A stretch of DNA of 64,000 bases from Melastoma dodecandrum. Its lineage: Eukaryota > Streptophyta > Magnoliopsida > Myrtales > Melastomataceae. The stretch covers positions 1 to 64,000 of the forward strand of contig JARUPY010000005.1 of the NCBI GenBank assembly GCA_029817715.1, written 5' to 3'. Below are positions 10,679 through 21,925 of this stretch, piece after piece; the first letter of the stretch is position 1, and each line of letters begins with the position of its first letter. The notes below the pieces were generated by a model, which saw only the letters and a list, made by a program, of their open reading frames with translations, had not been told where the DNA came from and did no database searches. The position numbers and the translations under genes were made by a program.

Positions 10679-11839
10679 TCAACATGAACTCCAGCTCCAC
10701 CTCCCCACCCCACCACCACCTCCTCCTCCAGCTGTTGCTGCGGCTCTGTTGTTTGGTGCCCATGGAAAGCCGCAGTGTTCCTCCATTGGATTCCGACTTC
10801 CACCCATCAACCCCTCCAGCCCCATGAAGAAGTCGTCGCTCGGGAACGTCCCCTCCTCCTCCCCAGGGCTTTCTCCTCCCCCAAGGACTGCCTCCGATGA
10901 GCATGAGCTCCCGCCTTGGACGTTGGTGTCCCTGCTCGTTATCTCACTCTGGGTAGTCGAGCAGTGACCGGCCTGCTTCTGCCGTGGGACACCGGCAAGG
11001 GAGTTCCGGTGTGCCGGGGCCGGGTGGTTGTGCTCCCCCGTATAGGTGATTATGAACATGCCATCATCAGATCTGTGACGCTCCACCTGCTTCCTGGCCA
11101 GACAACCCTTCGAGCTGCTGCATCTGTAGTAGCTTCTGCCGTAGCCCGTGTGAAAAAAAACAAACCAAGACAGAGCATCAACCATCAATTCCTCAATTCC
11201 AGCTAAACAAAGTTCCCATCCTTCTCCATCAACGAGTGATTTCTGTCGGCGTACCTGGGGAAAGGAGATCCCTTGATGGGTTTCTGGCCGTACTTTCGCC
11301 AAGCCCACACATCTGATGAGATGCTTTCGGCAGGAACCTCACAAACCTTCTTCTGCGTGTTCTTCCTGCAACATTCGTGTCCACGGAGAGTTGGTAAAAC
11401 GCTTCTCAACCATGGGCAAAATCCTCAACAACTCATGAATCGCACATATATTTGTTCACCTCTTTTTGGATTTGGAACCCTGAGAAGTGGCTGCCCTAAA
11501 CCCTAAACCCCTAACGTGACCACCGACAACAGGGGGGATGCTCTTGGTTCTCTGGAACAAGCTCGAGGCGAGGGACAAAGAAGAGGAGGAGGAGCAGGAG
11601 AGAGGGGGGTTGGGGCAGCAGAAGGGTTCCGGTTTTGGGATAAAAGGCTGGTAGAGTTGGTGGAGCTCTTCGAAAGCGCTTGTCCTGGTTGGTAGGAGTG
11701 GCTCTAGAGAAGAAACAAGGGGGAGACTTGTTGCATAATCGCCCTGGAAATTAGACAGCGAAGAAGGAAGACCACAAGGGGGAGCTGAGGAGGAGGTGCA
11801 TCCCCTGACCACGGCATGCAGATCCCAGTCTGCCTCCAT
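10679..11839 (-). CDS. WRKY transcription factor, group IIe (WRKY22/27/29-like), 3 exons
   Basis: Exons (minus): 11839-11460, 11365-11255, 11135-10679, together 948 nt and 315 residues. The start is [14 protein letters not shown]; a longer upstream ATG at 11971 lies in the same frame, but the MEADWDL start fits the family. WRKYGQK is at residues 149-155, followed by the zinc ligands in CSSSKGC (C-x5-C) and HNH. The standard WRKY intron splits the PFPR codon. The lysine-rich stretch before the domain (SKSKKR) suits nuclear import and the acidic C-terminal part suits activation. Group IIe factors bind W-boxes, TTGAC(C/T), in defence and stress genes. The C-terminus ends in a glycine run and Trp/Ser-rich tail, which may be lineage-specific. 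Confidence 0.92.
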
Positions 11840-12925
11840 TAAGGCAGAAGCTATGCGCTGACTTTTTGAGAGGGAGAGGGAGATGTGGATGTTGAGGAAG
11901 ACTTGTTGCTTTCGGGGGATGTCGGGAGGAGATAATGGCTCGGGCAATCGACACGCTACAGCCAGAAACAAACAGCGGGGGGGTTTGACTTTTGGTGTTT
12001 GTCAAAAGAGCTTCTCTCTCAAACACCACAGAGTCCACGCGTCACTTTTCCCAAGAGCTGCTGCAACCCCCCCGCCCTCCCTGCCGACAAAATGACAAAA
12101 AGCTGTGGAATATATAATACCATTCTAGTACTAGTTAGAATGTTTTAAGTGGATAGGAGCAAAGACAAAACAGAAGATTTGTGTGTTAATTCACATAAAA
12201 AATTTCATTCCTGAGATAATTGACAAATGACTGGGAAAATTAGCATAAGCATCACCTCTTCATAGTAATAAACATTTCAGTTTCCACCCGCATCAACTTC
12301 ATTACCATTGGATTCTTCTCCCGTCGTTGTCGTCGTCGTGGCATCAGATTCCAAAGTTATAGCGTCCTCCCCCTGAGGCAAAATGGTCGCTTTCCCACCG
12401 CTCGGATACCATTACCCAGCCCAGCCCCATCCCATTTCTGTTTGGTATACTTGATGAAAAACTAAGTGCATCCATCCCTTGTGTTCTTCCTTAGCCGTTG
12501 TTTTAGAAGAAGATGTGATCAACCTTATCTTTATCAGATGGAATTGAAACTCCTAAATGCTAATCCATCTTGTCATTCTTTTTTTCTTTAAGAAAAAAAT
12601 CGAGTTTCTTTTCTAAGGCCTCCATGATGAGATTCTATGCAACTACCACTCCCCCAATTGGAAAATCAGTCGGATCCTTCCCCGCCTTCTTCCCCCCTGG
12701 CTGTTCACAGTTCTCCGAAAAAGAATGTCATCATGAAGGGAGGATCCTTTGAAAAGGCCGGAGTTGTATTGAGTGATAAGGTAAAGAATCTCTTGACACT
12801 TACATTTCTTCCCTTTTAAATCGGGTTAAAGTAGTGTGGGTGAGAGAGGGATATGAGGATGAGCTTCTAGAAAAGGCAGCCAAAATGCCCTTTCTCCCAC
12901 TTGGCCATATATAATGGATGCATAT
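11840..12925. other. Upstream region of WRKY gene and gene-poor spacer
   Basis: Presumed WRKY promoter and leader lie at 11840-12120. Beyond this, two weak coding-like patches were seen: a minus-strand stretch at about 12420-12280 ending in a Thr run and the tail ESNGNEVDAGGN, and a plus-strand 60-codon frame at 12637-12819 with a possible donor after GATAAG. Neither can be joined to a gene. Confidence 0.35.
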
Positions 12926-13122
12926 GATGGAACCAGGAGCTTCAACCCAACTTTGTAAATGGTCATATGCTCATTACCACTTTGAACCCAACTCAACCAA
13001 ACCAATCAGGGTTACCCATTATTGATGGAACCAGGAGCTTCAACCCAACTTTGTAAATGGTCATATGCTCATTACCACTTTGAACCCAACTCAACCAAAC
13101 CAATCAGGGTTACCCATTATTG
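12926..13122 (+). repeat. 98-bp tandem duplication
   Basis: Two essentially identical 98-bp units start with GATGGAACCAGGAGCTTC at about 12926 and 13024. A third copy is only begun (ATTGATGGAA at 13119). Confidence 0.85.
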
Positions 13123-13301
13123 ATGGAAGTAGATGTTGAATTTGGACAGAGTCTCAAAATCCTTTGACCTGTCAAAAGAGGGAGGGGCCGGGAAAGCCTC
13201 AACTTACCCATGAGCCCATTTTCAAAAGGAACTTCCTTCCTACCTACACCCTGCGTGTGGCGTGTGGTCCCCCTCCCCCTCCATAAAAAACATTTAAGTG
13301 T

Positions 13302-13682
13302 GGGGATGGATAATCTCTCGAAGGGGGAAGATTCGTCCGAGTACGTGTACTAAGTACGAGATAGTTCGTATTATAGTACGAAAACACTTCCGTAAAGTTC
13401 GAGTACGCATATTAAGTACGAGATAGTTCGTATTATAGTACGAAACACTTCGTAAAGTACGAGAAAGTTCGTACTATAGTACGAAACAGTACCGTGGGCT
13501 TCATATTTTTGTACGGACCCTTTTGTAAAGTACAAAAAGGCTTTGTACTTTTATACAGCTTCGTACTATAATTTTGTACTATAGTACGAACCCGCGACAT
13601 TGTTTCGTATTATATTAAGAAATAATTTGTAAAGCACGAAACAATGTCCTACGGAGGAATCTTTCCCGTGATTAGCTTCCCG
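13302..13682. mobile_element. MITE-like element with GTACGA quasi-repeats, 381 bp
   Basis: The ends are imperfect inverted repeats: GGGGATGGATAATC and GGGGGAAGATTCGTCCG on the left against reverse-complemented CGGGAAGCTAATC and CGGGAAAGATTCCTCCG on the right. CATTTAAGTGT occurs directly outside both ends (13291-13301 and 13683-13693), as an 11-bp target-site duplication would. The body is dense in TAGTACGAA and TTCGTACTA words in both orientations. Duplication length suggests the Mutator superfamily. There is no coding capacity. Confidence 0.65.
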
Positions 13683-13693
13683 CATTTAAGTGT

Positions 13694-16435
13694 AGGCAAG
13701 ACAAGAGACATGCCCATGCTTTGCCCCGTAGATCCACATTGATCACTGAAACCCAATATTAGGAAATTTCAGGGCAAGCAAGACAAAAGGGAACGAACCC
13801 CTGCAGAGACATATTCGTCTTTTCCTTTGCTTGGGTGGGACTCCAGACTTGTCATCAAAGACTATATCTTCACGAGGCGCCTCCCTAGAAAAAAAAAAGG
13901 ACGATGAAAGATTGTGGTGTTTCTCCGACAAAGGAACGCGTGAACCGGTAATGTGTTCCTCCACCCCATGTCCCGCGTTGGCTTGATTTGACTATCTTAA
14001 AAACTTTGCTCTCCCCCCTCCCAAATTGGACTTTTTCCGTAAAGAGTAAATACATTTGGAATTATTAAAAAAATAAATGATATTTTAACTCAATTAATTA
14101 TTTAATAAGTAACTCAAAAAATCTTGAGAGTAAATACATTTGAAATTTTTAGAGATATAAATGATATTTTAGCTTAATTAATTATATAATATAACTCCAA
14201 AAATTTTGAGAATGGAAATATCTAAAAGTGAAATAATAAAAAGATGGTCGTTGGAAAGAGAGATAGGTTTAAAAAATAGGTAGAGACGGAAGCAATCTTT
14301 GCACAGGAAAGTTCCGTGAGACAAACAACTAAAAAATATAAATTGATAGGAAAAAATTCCAAACAAGATCAAGGTATAAGTATGAATGAAATGTATAAGG
14401 AGTTAGTGGCTCCTTATATTTTAGACCCAGGATGACGGGATGCAAATATGAATTCCTAAAGTTGGGATTTGGCAAAAGACCCAATGAAAGACTTTGGTTT
14501 GATAGAAGAAACTCCAATTCATTTGGACAGTAGAATGTTCAACGAATCGGTAACTATGAAGAAGGAAATTTACAGGCCAAATTACCCCCGTAGAACAATC
14601 TATCCATATAACTTACCACTATAACACACGACACACAAAACACAACACATAGCACATAATAAGCGACACTCGATATAATTTTTAGATCATTACATGATAA
14701 ATTCATCATAGTAAGAGTAGATATCTTGTGGAACAACGACGATAGAATCTTGATCACCAGGATTTGTGGCAAAAGTATTATAAGAATAAATCCGTGAGGA
14801 AATTCATCAAAATCGAGTTCTTCAAAGTTATGAACGAGGATCTTATATTTAGATTACAAAGGCACATTGCTGGAGAACGGGAATATGAAAAAGTTTTGGA
14901 TCTTCTAGATGGCTTCTAGAAGGCAGAAAACTTTGAACTTAAAATATGAATTGCACATTAGAAGTATGAAGAAAAATCATTGTTAACTTGGAGAAAACTT
15001 GGGAACAACTATTTGAAGAAGCAAAGATTAGAGCCTGGGAACAACAACATCAGGTCAAGCAGGGACTCTCCAAAAGCATTCATGAAACATCAGTCATTTT
15101 GTGTAAAGAGTGATGCAGACGGAAATAGAAATTTTTATAAAGTTAGGACTATTTTCTTTTATCGGTTGTCAGGACCACGAACTCAACCACTATATTTTGT
15201 CTACCATTAATAATTTATTTTCCTTTTCTTTTGAGCTAGCAAACAATGCATAAACACCAGTTTTAGTGTATATATTTCACAATCATCTACTGGAAATCAA
15301 ATGGAAAAAACTTTCTCTCACATCCTTAAGTTTTAGTTTCTATGTTTATCTTCTGAATATCTAATAGTCAAGAGTGAATTCGTTGAAACTAACATAAATC
15401 GCAACCTTTGATTGGAACTAACAGGAGATTATACCTATTAGTCGACACATTGAATGTTAAATATTTTGATTGACACCTTTGTGCAGAGGAAGACCCTCAA
15501 GGGAAGGGCATTCGTTGCGACAATGGAACATCTCCATCTCACATTTCTCTTATATAAAGAAAGTGTGGAATTCTTGAAGCCCTGAAGTAGCGGAAGCTTA
15601 GTGACCTCGAAGCTGCCCACTTGAGGTATGACAACCAGCTTTTACTTCCGATGTTTAAGTTGTTTATGTTTTTCTTTCTTTGGACATTATTTAAAGAAAA
15701 CTTATTTAAGGTGGTGTAAAAGCACGAGTCATTTTATTGACCGATTGTCTAAACACATAATTGTTTCATTTTGATCATGGGTAGACAAAGATTCTATCAT
15801 AGGATTGTTAAATGTTTGAAAAATCTATCGTCTTAGATAATTTAATTGGCTAAACTAATAGAAAGTATTCCAAGAAATTAGAAGAAATGACTCTAATTGA
15901 GAGTGAATTTCATGAATTCTTTTTTAAGATAAATTCAGTTTATGATTTACAGCTAGTTCAAGATTCTCTAAAGAGCACTTATGCCGGTAAAAAGTGCGCG
16001 TCAAAGAAAACTAGAAAAATCGTCCTAAATTCATATCATGCATGTCAATTTGATATTATAGCAAAACTTCTTTTTATCTTTGAGGGACTAATTGACAAAG
16101 AGATAAAAATAAGGAGGAATTTTCAAACTTAGAAATCACGAGTAAAAATAGTTTTGGAAGACAGAGTAAATAAGAACATAGAGCTCTCCTAACCTCCGAA
16201 CATTATCCTTTTAGGATTGTCTCCCAGATCATCTTTTACTTTCCCCCTCTTCCCGGCACCCTTCCTCTGTGTTTGCATTTGGCCAAAAATAGTGATTTGT
16301 CTATCATAGTGAGTTCTTCTTGATGCTCACTGAAAACAAATGTTCAGGTTCGTTCTCACCTTATCAATCGCACTTGCATATAATTAGCCTATTAGCGGGG
16401 ACGCCGGTTATCCAATTCCCTCTGTTTATCAGCAA
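13694..16435. other. Gene-poor AT-rich region, probably old repeat debris
   Basis: Two similar AT-rich copies of a segment with GAGTAAATACATTTG lie near 14045 and 14130, an 85-bp imperfect tandem repeat. Short ORFs at 13743-13964, 14980-15210 and 15887-16132 match no domain I recognise. The stretch 16180-16430 is C/T-rich and leader-like and forms the left flank of MULE-2. Confidence 0.4.
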
Positions 16436-16445
16436 TTCACACGAC
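16436..16445. repeat. Left target-site duplication of MULE-2
   Basis: The 10-mer TTCACACGAC directly precedes GGAAGCGGC and is repeated exactly at 25494-25503. Confidence 0.95.
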
Positions 16446-17460
16446 GGAAGCGGCTAACGTTACGTGCTTTACTAATTACTAAAAAAATTTTAGTAATGTT
16501 ATTAAAAATCGACATTTTTTAGTAAAAATATTAGTAAATTACTAAAAAAAATTAGTAATTGGTTACTAACTTTTCACTGTTTGAAGATTAGTAAAGTTAC
16601 TAAAACACATTACTAAAAATTTTAGTAATCGATTACTAAAAAGTGGTGTTCAGTTTAGTAATCGATTACTAAAAAAACGATGATTTTACAGTTTATTTTA
16701 GTAATCGTTACTAAAAATTCACTGTAGAACTTTAGTAATTGGTTACTAACTTTTCACTGTTTGAAGATTGGTAAAGTTACTAAAACACATTACTAAACTT
16801 TTTAGTAATCGATTACTAAAAAGTGGTGGTCAGTTTAGTAACCGATTACTAAAAAAACGGTGATTTTACAGTTTATTTTAGTAATCGTTACTAAAAATTC
16901 ACTGTAGAACTTTAGTAATCGATTACTAAACTTTTCGTTTTTTTTAGTACACGGTTACTAAAAATTTTAGTAATTGGTTTTAGTAACTTTCCGAATCGTC
17001 AAACAGTGAGAAATTAGTAACGTTTACTAAATTTTTTTGGGAAATTTAGTAATGATTTACTAATTTTATAACCGAAATTAGTAAATTATTGTTTGACATA
17101 GTAAAGTCGTTAGTAAATTACTAAAATTTTGTATTACTTTTCGTAATCAGTTACTAATTTTTGAAAAAAATTTAGTAAACAATTACTAAAATTTTTAGTA
17201 ATTTACTAAACAGAACAGTACATTCCGAACCTAAAAACAAACCAGCTTTCGATGTGAAATTACAAATCTACCCTTGCGGTTAAATTACTAAACCAGTCCC
17301 ACATTCCATTTGTAAATTTACCCCCTTTCAGCCTTCGTCCTCGTCGTCCTCCTTCCAACTTCATCCTCCCGTCGTCCCGAACCTCCGTTCATCCCATCCG
17401 AACCTCCCTTCCGATCGGCGACTCCAACCCCCTTCACTGTTAAGAAAATGTCGTGAGCTG
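16446..17460 (+). repeat. Left TIR of MULE-2 with palindrome array and 180-bp tandem duplication
   Basis: Quasi-repeats of TAGTAA/TTACTA. A 180-bp unit is duplicated exactly in register at 16561-16740 and 16741-16920. The exact 20-bp palindrome TTTAGTAATCGATTACTAAA starts at 16621, 16654, 16801 and 16911, and a one-base variant lies at about 16834. The inner 200 bp is C/T-rich (TTCATCCTCCCG, TTCATCCCATCCGAACCTC) and matches the inner part of the right TIR with some rearrangement. Confidence 0.9.
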
Positions 17461-17753
17461 TGTGCCCTGCGTCCTTGCGTGCCCTACGTCCGTTCATCCC
17501 ATCCGAACCTCAAAGCGTACTTGAGGAGCCGGTTTCCTCCTGGCAAGTCCCTCCAATCGTGGCCTTCAGGTACGCTTCTCTTCCCCATCCTCGTCTTCAT
17601 TTTCCTTTCACCGTCCCAAACCCAGTAAACCCTAATCCGTGTTTCCCCCATCTCTTTCTTCTTCTTCCGTTTTTCCTTTCGCCATCCGTGTTGGTATTGA
17701 TTATATGGTTTGATTTAGGGTTTACGGAAAATAGTTCTGTAATATATGTAGAT

Positions 17754-20700
17754 ATGGATCGGGTAGACACTGAAGGATGAGAGATCGAGCGAGGAGAGGT
17801 TGCAGCTGGCGAAACTGCCGTTGGTGGCGGCAATGTTAATACGCCTGATACGTCGAAAAAGAAAAAGGGGAAGGCCGTGCGTGTGTGTGTTGACCAGGTA
17901 AGGTGTACAGTGAAATTATTTTTGTTCGTTGGATAGGTTCTGTGTAAACGTTGGATTGAGCTTTTGTTCCTTGAATTGTTACAGGATTACCTGTATACTC
18001 ACTGCAGTCCGAAGAAATTATTTTCCGTCCTGATGACCTTCAACCAACCTAAGAGATCCGCCCTAGATGAACTTGGATTTGATGGCCTGCTTCATCTCTC
18101 GAGTAAGCATGTAAATCACACCGTCTTGAAGAAACTAATAAGGGCGTTCGATCCGGTTAAGAGGGTGATGACCATTAATGGACTCGAACAACCATTGCTC
18201 TCTTCTGATGTGGAAGCCATACTCGGGATACCAAGTTCGAAAGTGGGTGTCCCATTTAGCGGGCATATGGAGACAGTACGGGATGAGCTAAAGGAGCACA
18301 TAAAGAGGGGGAAAATATCTCTAAAGTCAGTTGAGAGTAAGCTCCTTTCAAGAGATGTTCCGGATGAGTTATGGAGAGTTGAGGCAATAATTTTCATCAT
18401 AGGAAGCTACTTGTGTCCGACTACCGCCTTTGACATCGACAAAGGTTATCTTCTTGCCACGCGGGATGTTGCGGCAATAGGAAAATTTGACTGGGCTACG
18501 CATGTTCTTGACTGTTTGTGTACGCATATCAAGACATATCAGAAACTAGATTCGAAGTACATAGGCGGCTGTGTGCATCTACTTCCGGTAAGGTTTTTCA
18601 CTTTCGTCTTTGTTAGAAATATTGAACGATTGATATGGTTTTTTACTTTGGTCTTCGTTGTTAACTTTCGTCTTGGTTATTACATTCTGCCTGCTTTGTT
18701 CGTTGTGAATACTGTAGTTGTTCTATGCTTGTAAAAGTGCGAAGGATGGGCGTGATTTATCAAGGAGCAATCGGAACTTACCGCTGTGTCGCGAGTGGGA
18801 CGACGATCGGCTGAGAACGTTTTTCAAAACCATAATAGTGGATGTTGCGGATATTGTAAGTGGGGACGTATATGTCATTCACATGGAATGTATCGGAAGG
18901 TACTTACACTATTTATTGATCTGCGTTACTTCCAGGAACAGGATGTCGGAGAATCGGAGAGTATTCCAGAGGATGACGTAGAGTGTTCAAAGGAGGCAAC
19001 GACGATGCGAGTGGTTATGCGTCGGTTGAAGGTAAGTTATCATCGCAGACCACTATAATGGGCATATCACATAGGTTACACTAATTGTCTTGCTGATATG
19101 AAATGCATGAACAGACGGTGGAATTTTCGGTAAGAAGACTCCAAGCCAGCAATGAAGCCATAATACGGAAGTTGTCCTTGATTCTGGACGAAGTCCGAAG
19201 AGTTCAAGGTGATGAAGGCATACCGAATGTGATACCCGACTCTGGAGAAAACCAGGCAAATGAAGTTAATGTTCATCACGGTGAGGATGTACTGAAAGAA
19301 TCTGTTGATCCGTTGAAAGATGCTGGCCATGTCCAGCAGTCAGCTCACTCTCCAATCGACGAACCCGTTCCGCAAGACGTCAGCGTCAGTGAACCTGTAT
19401 GTGAGGTGGGTTCCACAATGGTTTCTGAAAGAAGTCTTCTCCCGTACGACCATACTGCAGCAGCTAAGCCACTTCCTGAGGGTTCGGATGACTATTCCGA
19501 TCCGCGTGAGCTGCACTTGGCTAGAGCCCTTAACAAAATGGGAGCATACCTGGGCCCGACAGTTGCGGAGAGTGAATGTGACTTTGAAATGACAAAGTCC
19601 GAGGAAGCCGACAAGTGTACATTATTCTGGGATAAAGGGAAGGCGAAAATTGGAGAAGGAACTGCACTTGAAGAGAAACAGGATATGAAGGCTGCCGACA
19701 AAGGAAAACAGGGGATTGAAGTAGTAGCTGCAGATGGCACTGAAGATGATGCCGTTGCGAAAGGGGCTGTCATGGATATCAATCATGACCCACTTGCCGT
19801 TGAAGAGGAGCCTGTCTTCACAGGCATAAGAAATAGAAAGGAGGCGCATGAAGCAGAGATTCATGTAAAGGTTAGTCGAGGAAATTAGAATTTAGTTATA
19901 GGAAGTAGATGGTTTATGATGTGTTTTATTATTAAATGCAACAGGAAAGCGGCTCATCAACAACAAATGTATTCAGAAGGCATACTTGTCGTACTACCGA
20001 GAGGAAGCCTTCCACAATCATGAGCAGCCCATTCGTACCACCAAAGCCAATTACGCGAACAAAGAAGCGGGCTCGTGAACTTATACCTGAGGTAAAGATC
20101 AAGCGACGTTGAAGAATTGTCCGTAGTTGTTGTTGATGTGCGGTAGTTTGTTTTTCCGTATATAGGGACTTCAAAAAATCATTCCAAAGGATTTCCCCTT
20201 AAGTGAGCTGAAAGTGTTTGATGCGGCTCAGTGGAATATCTTAAAGTACGCTTGGAATTAGGACCTGGATAATAGGTTAGTGTCAAATTCCTGTACCTTT
20301 GTGTTATTGGAATGTTACATTTTCAATTGAAGCGAGTATTGTATGTAACTTCGTTTAAATGTTGCTTCCGCAGTGAATGTCTTTGTGTTACCGAATCGGT
20401 CCATATTAATAGGCATGCTATGTTGTCTGTGAGACCGGATAGATGGATTGCCACTGATGTAAGAGTTTCTTTGTATTCACATTAAGGATATACCTGTGCA
20501 GGTCTCATTCTTTATATGTGATACCATATTGCAGATCATAGACTTTCATACTGTTGTGCTACAGAACACGATGGATACAGATAAGAAAAGGACATGGTAT
20601 CTCACAACTTGGCTAGGGGTTGGTGTCATGTGCATGAATTCTGAAATAGTAAATGTGGTTTTACTTTTTTAGTAATGAATTTAAAAACTTCTCAGAATCT

Positions 20701-21637
20701 TGCCGCAAACCAGTATAGCGAGGCGAAAATGCCCATCATCACAACATCCGATGCCGCTTCCCTATATGGTCACTATAAGTCCCACATCGGGAAGAATCAT
20801 GAAGTGCAGCAGGTAAGTGATCCCTCATCTACCATTACTAACCATTTTACTAAATTTCACTTCAAATTTAGTTATTGGTTACGCATCTGTTGTTATGGTT
20901 TTAGTAAAAAAAGCAGTAATAACCCCTGCAGATTTTGATTCCGGTATGCGTCGCGGGGTCCCACTGGGTATTAATAATAATATCATTTCGGAAAGCCGAG
21001 GTGATCGTAATGGACACACTACATGACTCACTAAGCAACTTCCATGGCCGGACCGACCTCTTTCGTCGTGTTGTAAAGCTGGTGAGTGTGATCTTGAAAG
21101 AGAATCAAATGAAATCGAAGGCGAAAGGTTATGAAATACCGGACATGTGTTCATGGAGCATTACATGCTGCCGAAATGTCCCACACCAAATGGACGCAGG
21201 AAATGTGTAAGTATAAAAACCAGTACTTGTCCCTTTCGTAATCATATAATACTTCCCCTGCTATGATATGTATTGGTGTTATGCAGAAACGAATGTGGTA
21301 TCTATGTCATGAAGTTCATGTCTTTGCCGGATCCCCCAGAAGGGGCTGAGAATGTGGTAATCAAAATGTTCTGCCTCCCACAGTCGTGATGGTTATCAAG
21401 TCATGGTTTATAGTCTATCATATAGTTCAGCTGTTGCTGGTTTTGCTTAGCGTGTGTAAATCTGGTATTTTCAGATTTCCTGCTGACAGGTTAAAGCTGG
21501 TGATAAGTCTTATCAAATGGTCTGGGAATCACATAAGGAAAATTATACTGCAGAAGGTGAAGGAGGACGGCAAGACCAAGAGGAAGCGAATGGAGGACAG
21601 TGATTCAACAACTTCTGTCCCTGCCATTCGCGCATGA
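17754..21637 (+). pseudogene. MULE-2 gene A: plant-mobile-domain-like plus Ulp1 (C48) cysteine peptidase, with two in-frame stops
   Basis: Exons read from splice signals: 17754-17897, 17985-18587, about 18716-18855, 18935-19030, 19114-19870, 19945-20090, 20166-20270, 20373-20460, 20535-20620, 20680-20811, 20932-21206, 21287-21355, 21476-21637. Exon 2 (RSALDELGFDGLLHLSSKHV onward) resembles the plant mobile domain found in transposon-derived proteins. The middle is acidic and Lys-rich. The peptidase has His in GSHWVLIII (codon 20962-20964), Asp in VMDTLHDS, Gln in VPHQMDAGN and Cys in NECGIYVMKF (codon 21294-21296), all catalytic positions of Ulp1-like deSUMOylases. Stops: TGA at 17778-17780 (codon 9) and TAG at 20259-20261 just before the peptidase. 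It may be dead, or translated only in part. Its role in transposition is not established. Confidence 0.8.
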
Positions 21638-21925
21638 TCACCAACTTTTTAATAGTCTGTCATATAAAAAGTAGGTTTTGAAGTTGCTGTACTCGATGCA
21701 TGTGCAGCGGTCCTTTTTTGTCAACCTCTTCTGTTGTAGATATTGGGGACAAGACCGTGCCGGTATTCGTTGCTGGCCTTTTACATTTAAGACTATTGTA
21801 AAATTAGCCCAGTGGGTGCTCTGTTGCCAATGCACTCCAGTTAACATTTCTTGAAACTACAGACTTCGTTACTGAATTCTAAAAAGTACCAATATAGACT
21901 ATGCTCAAGTACTGTTATCTTAAGC

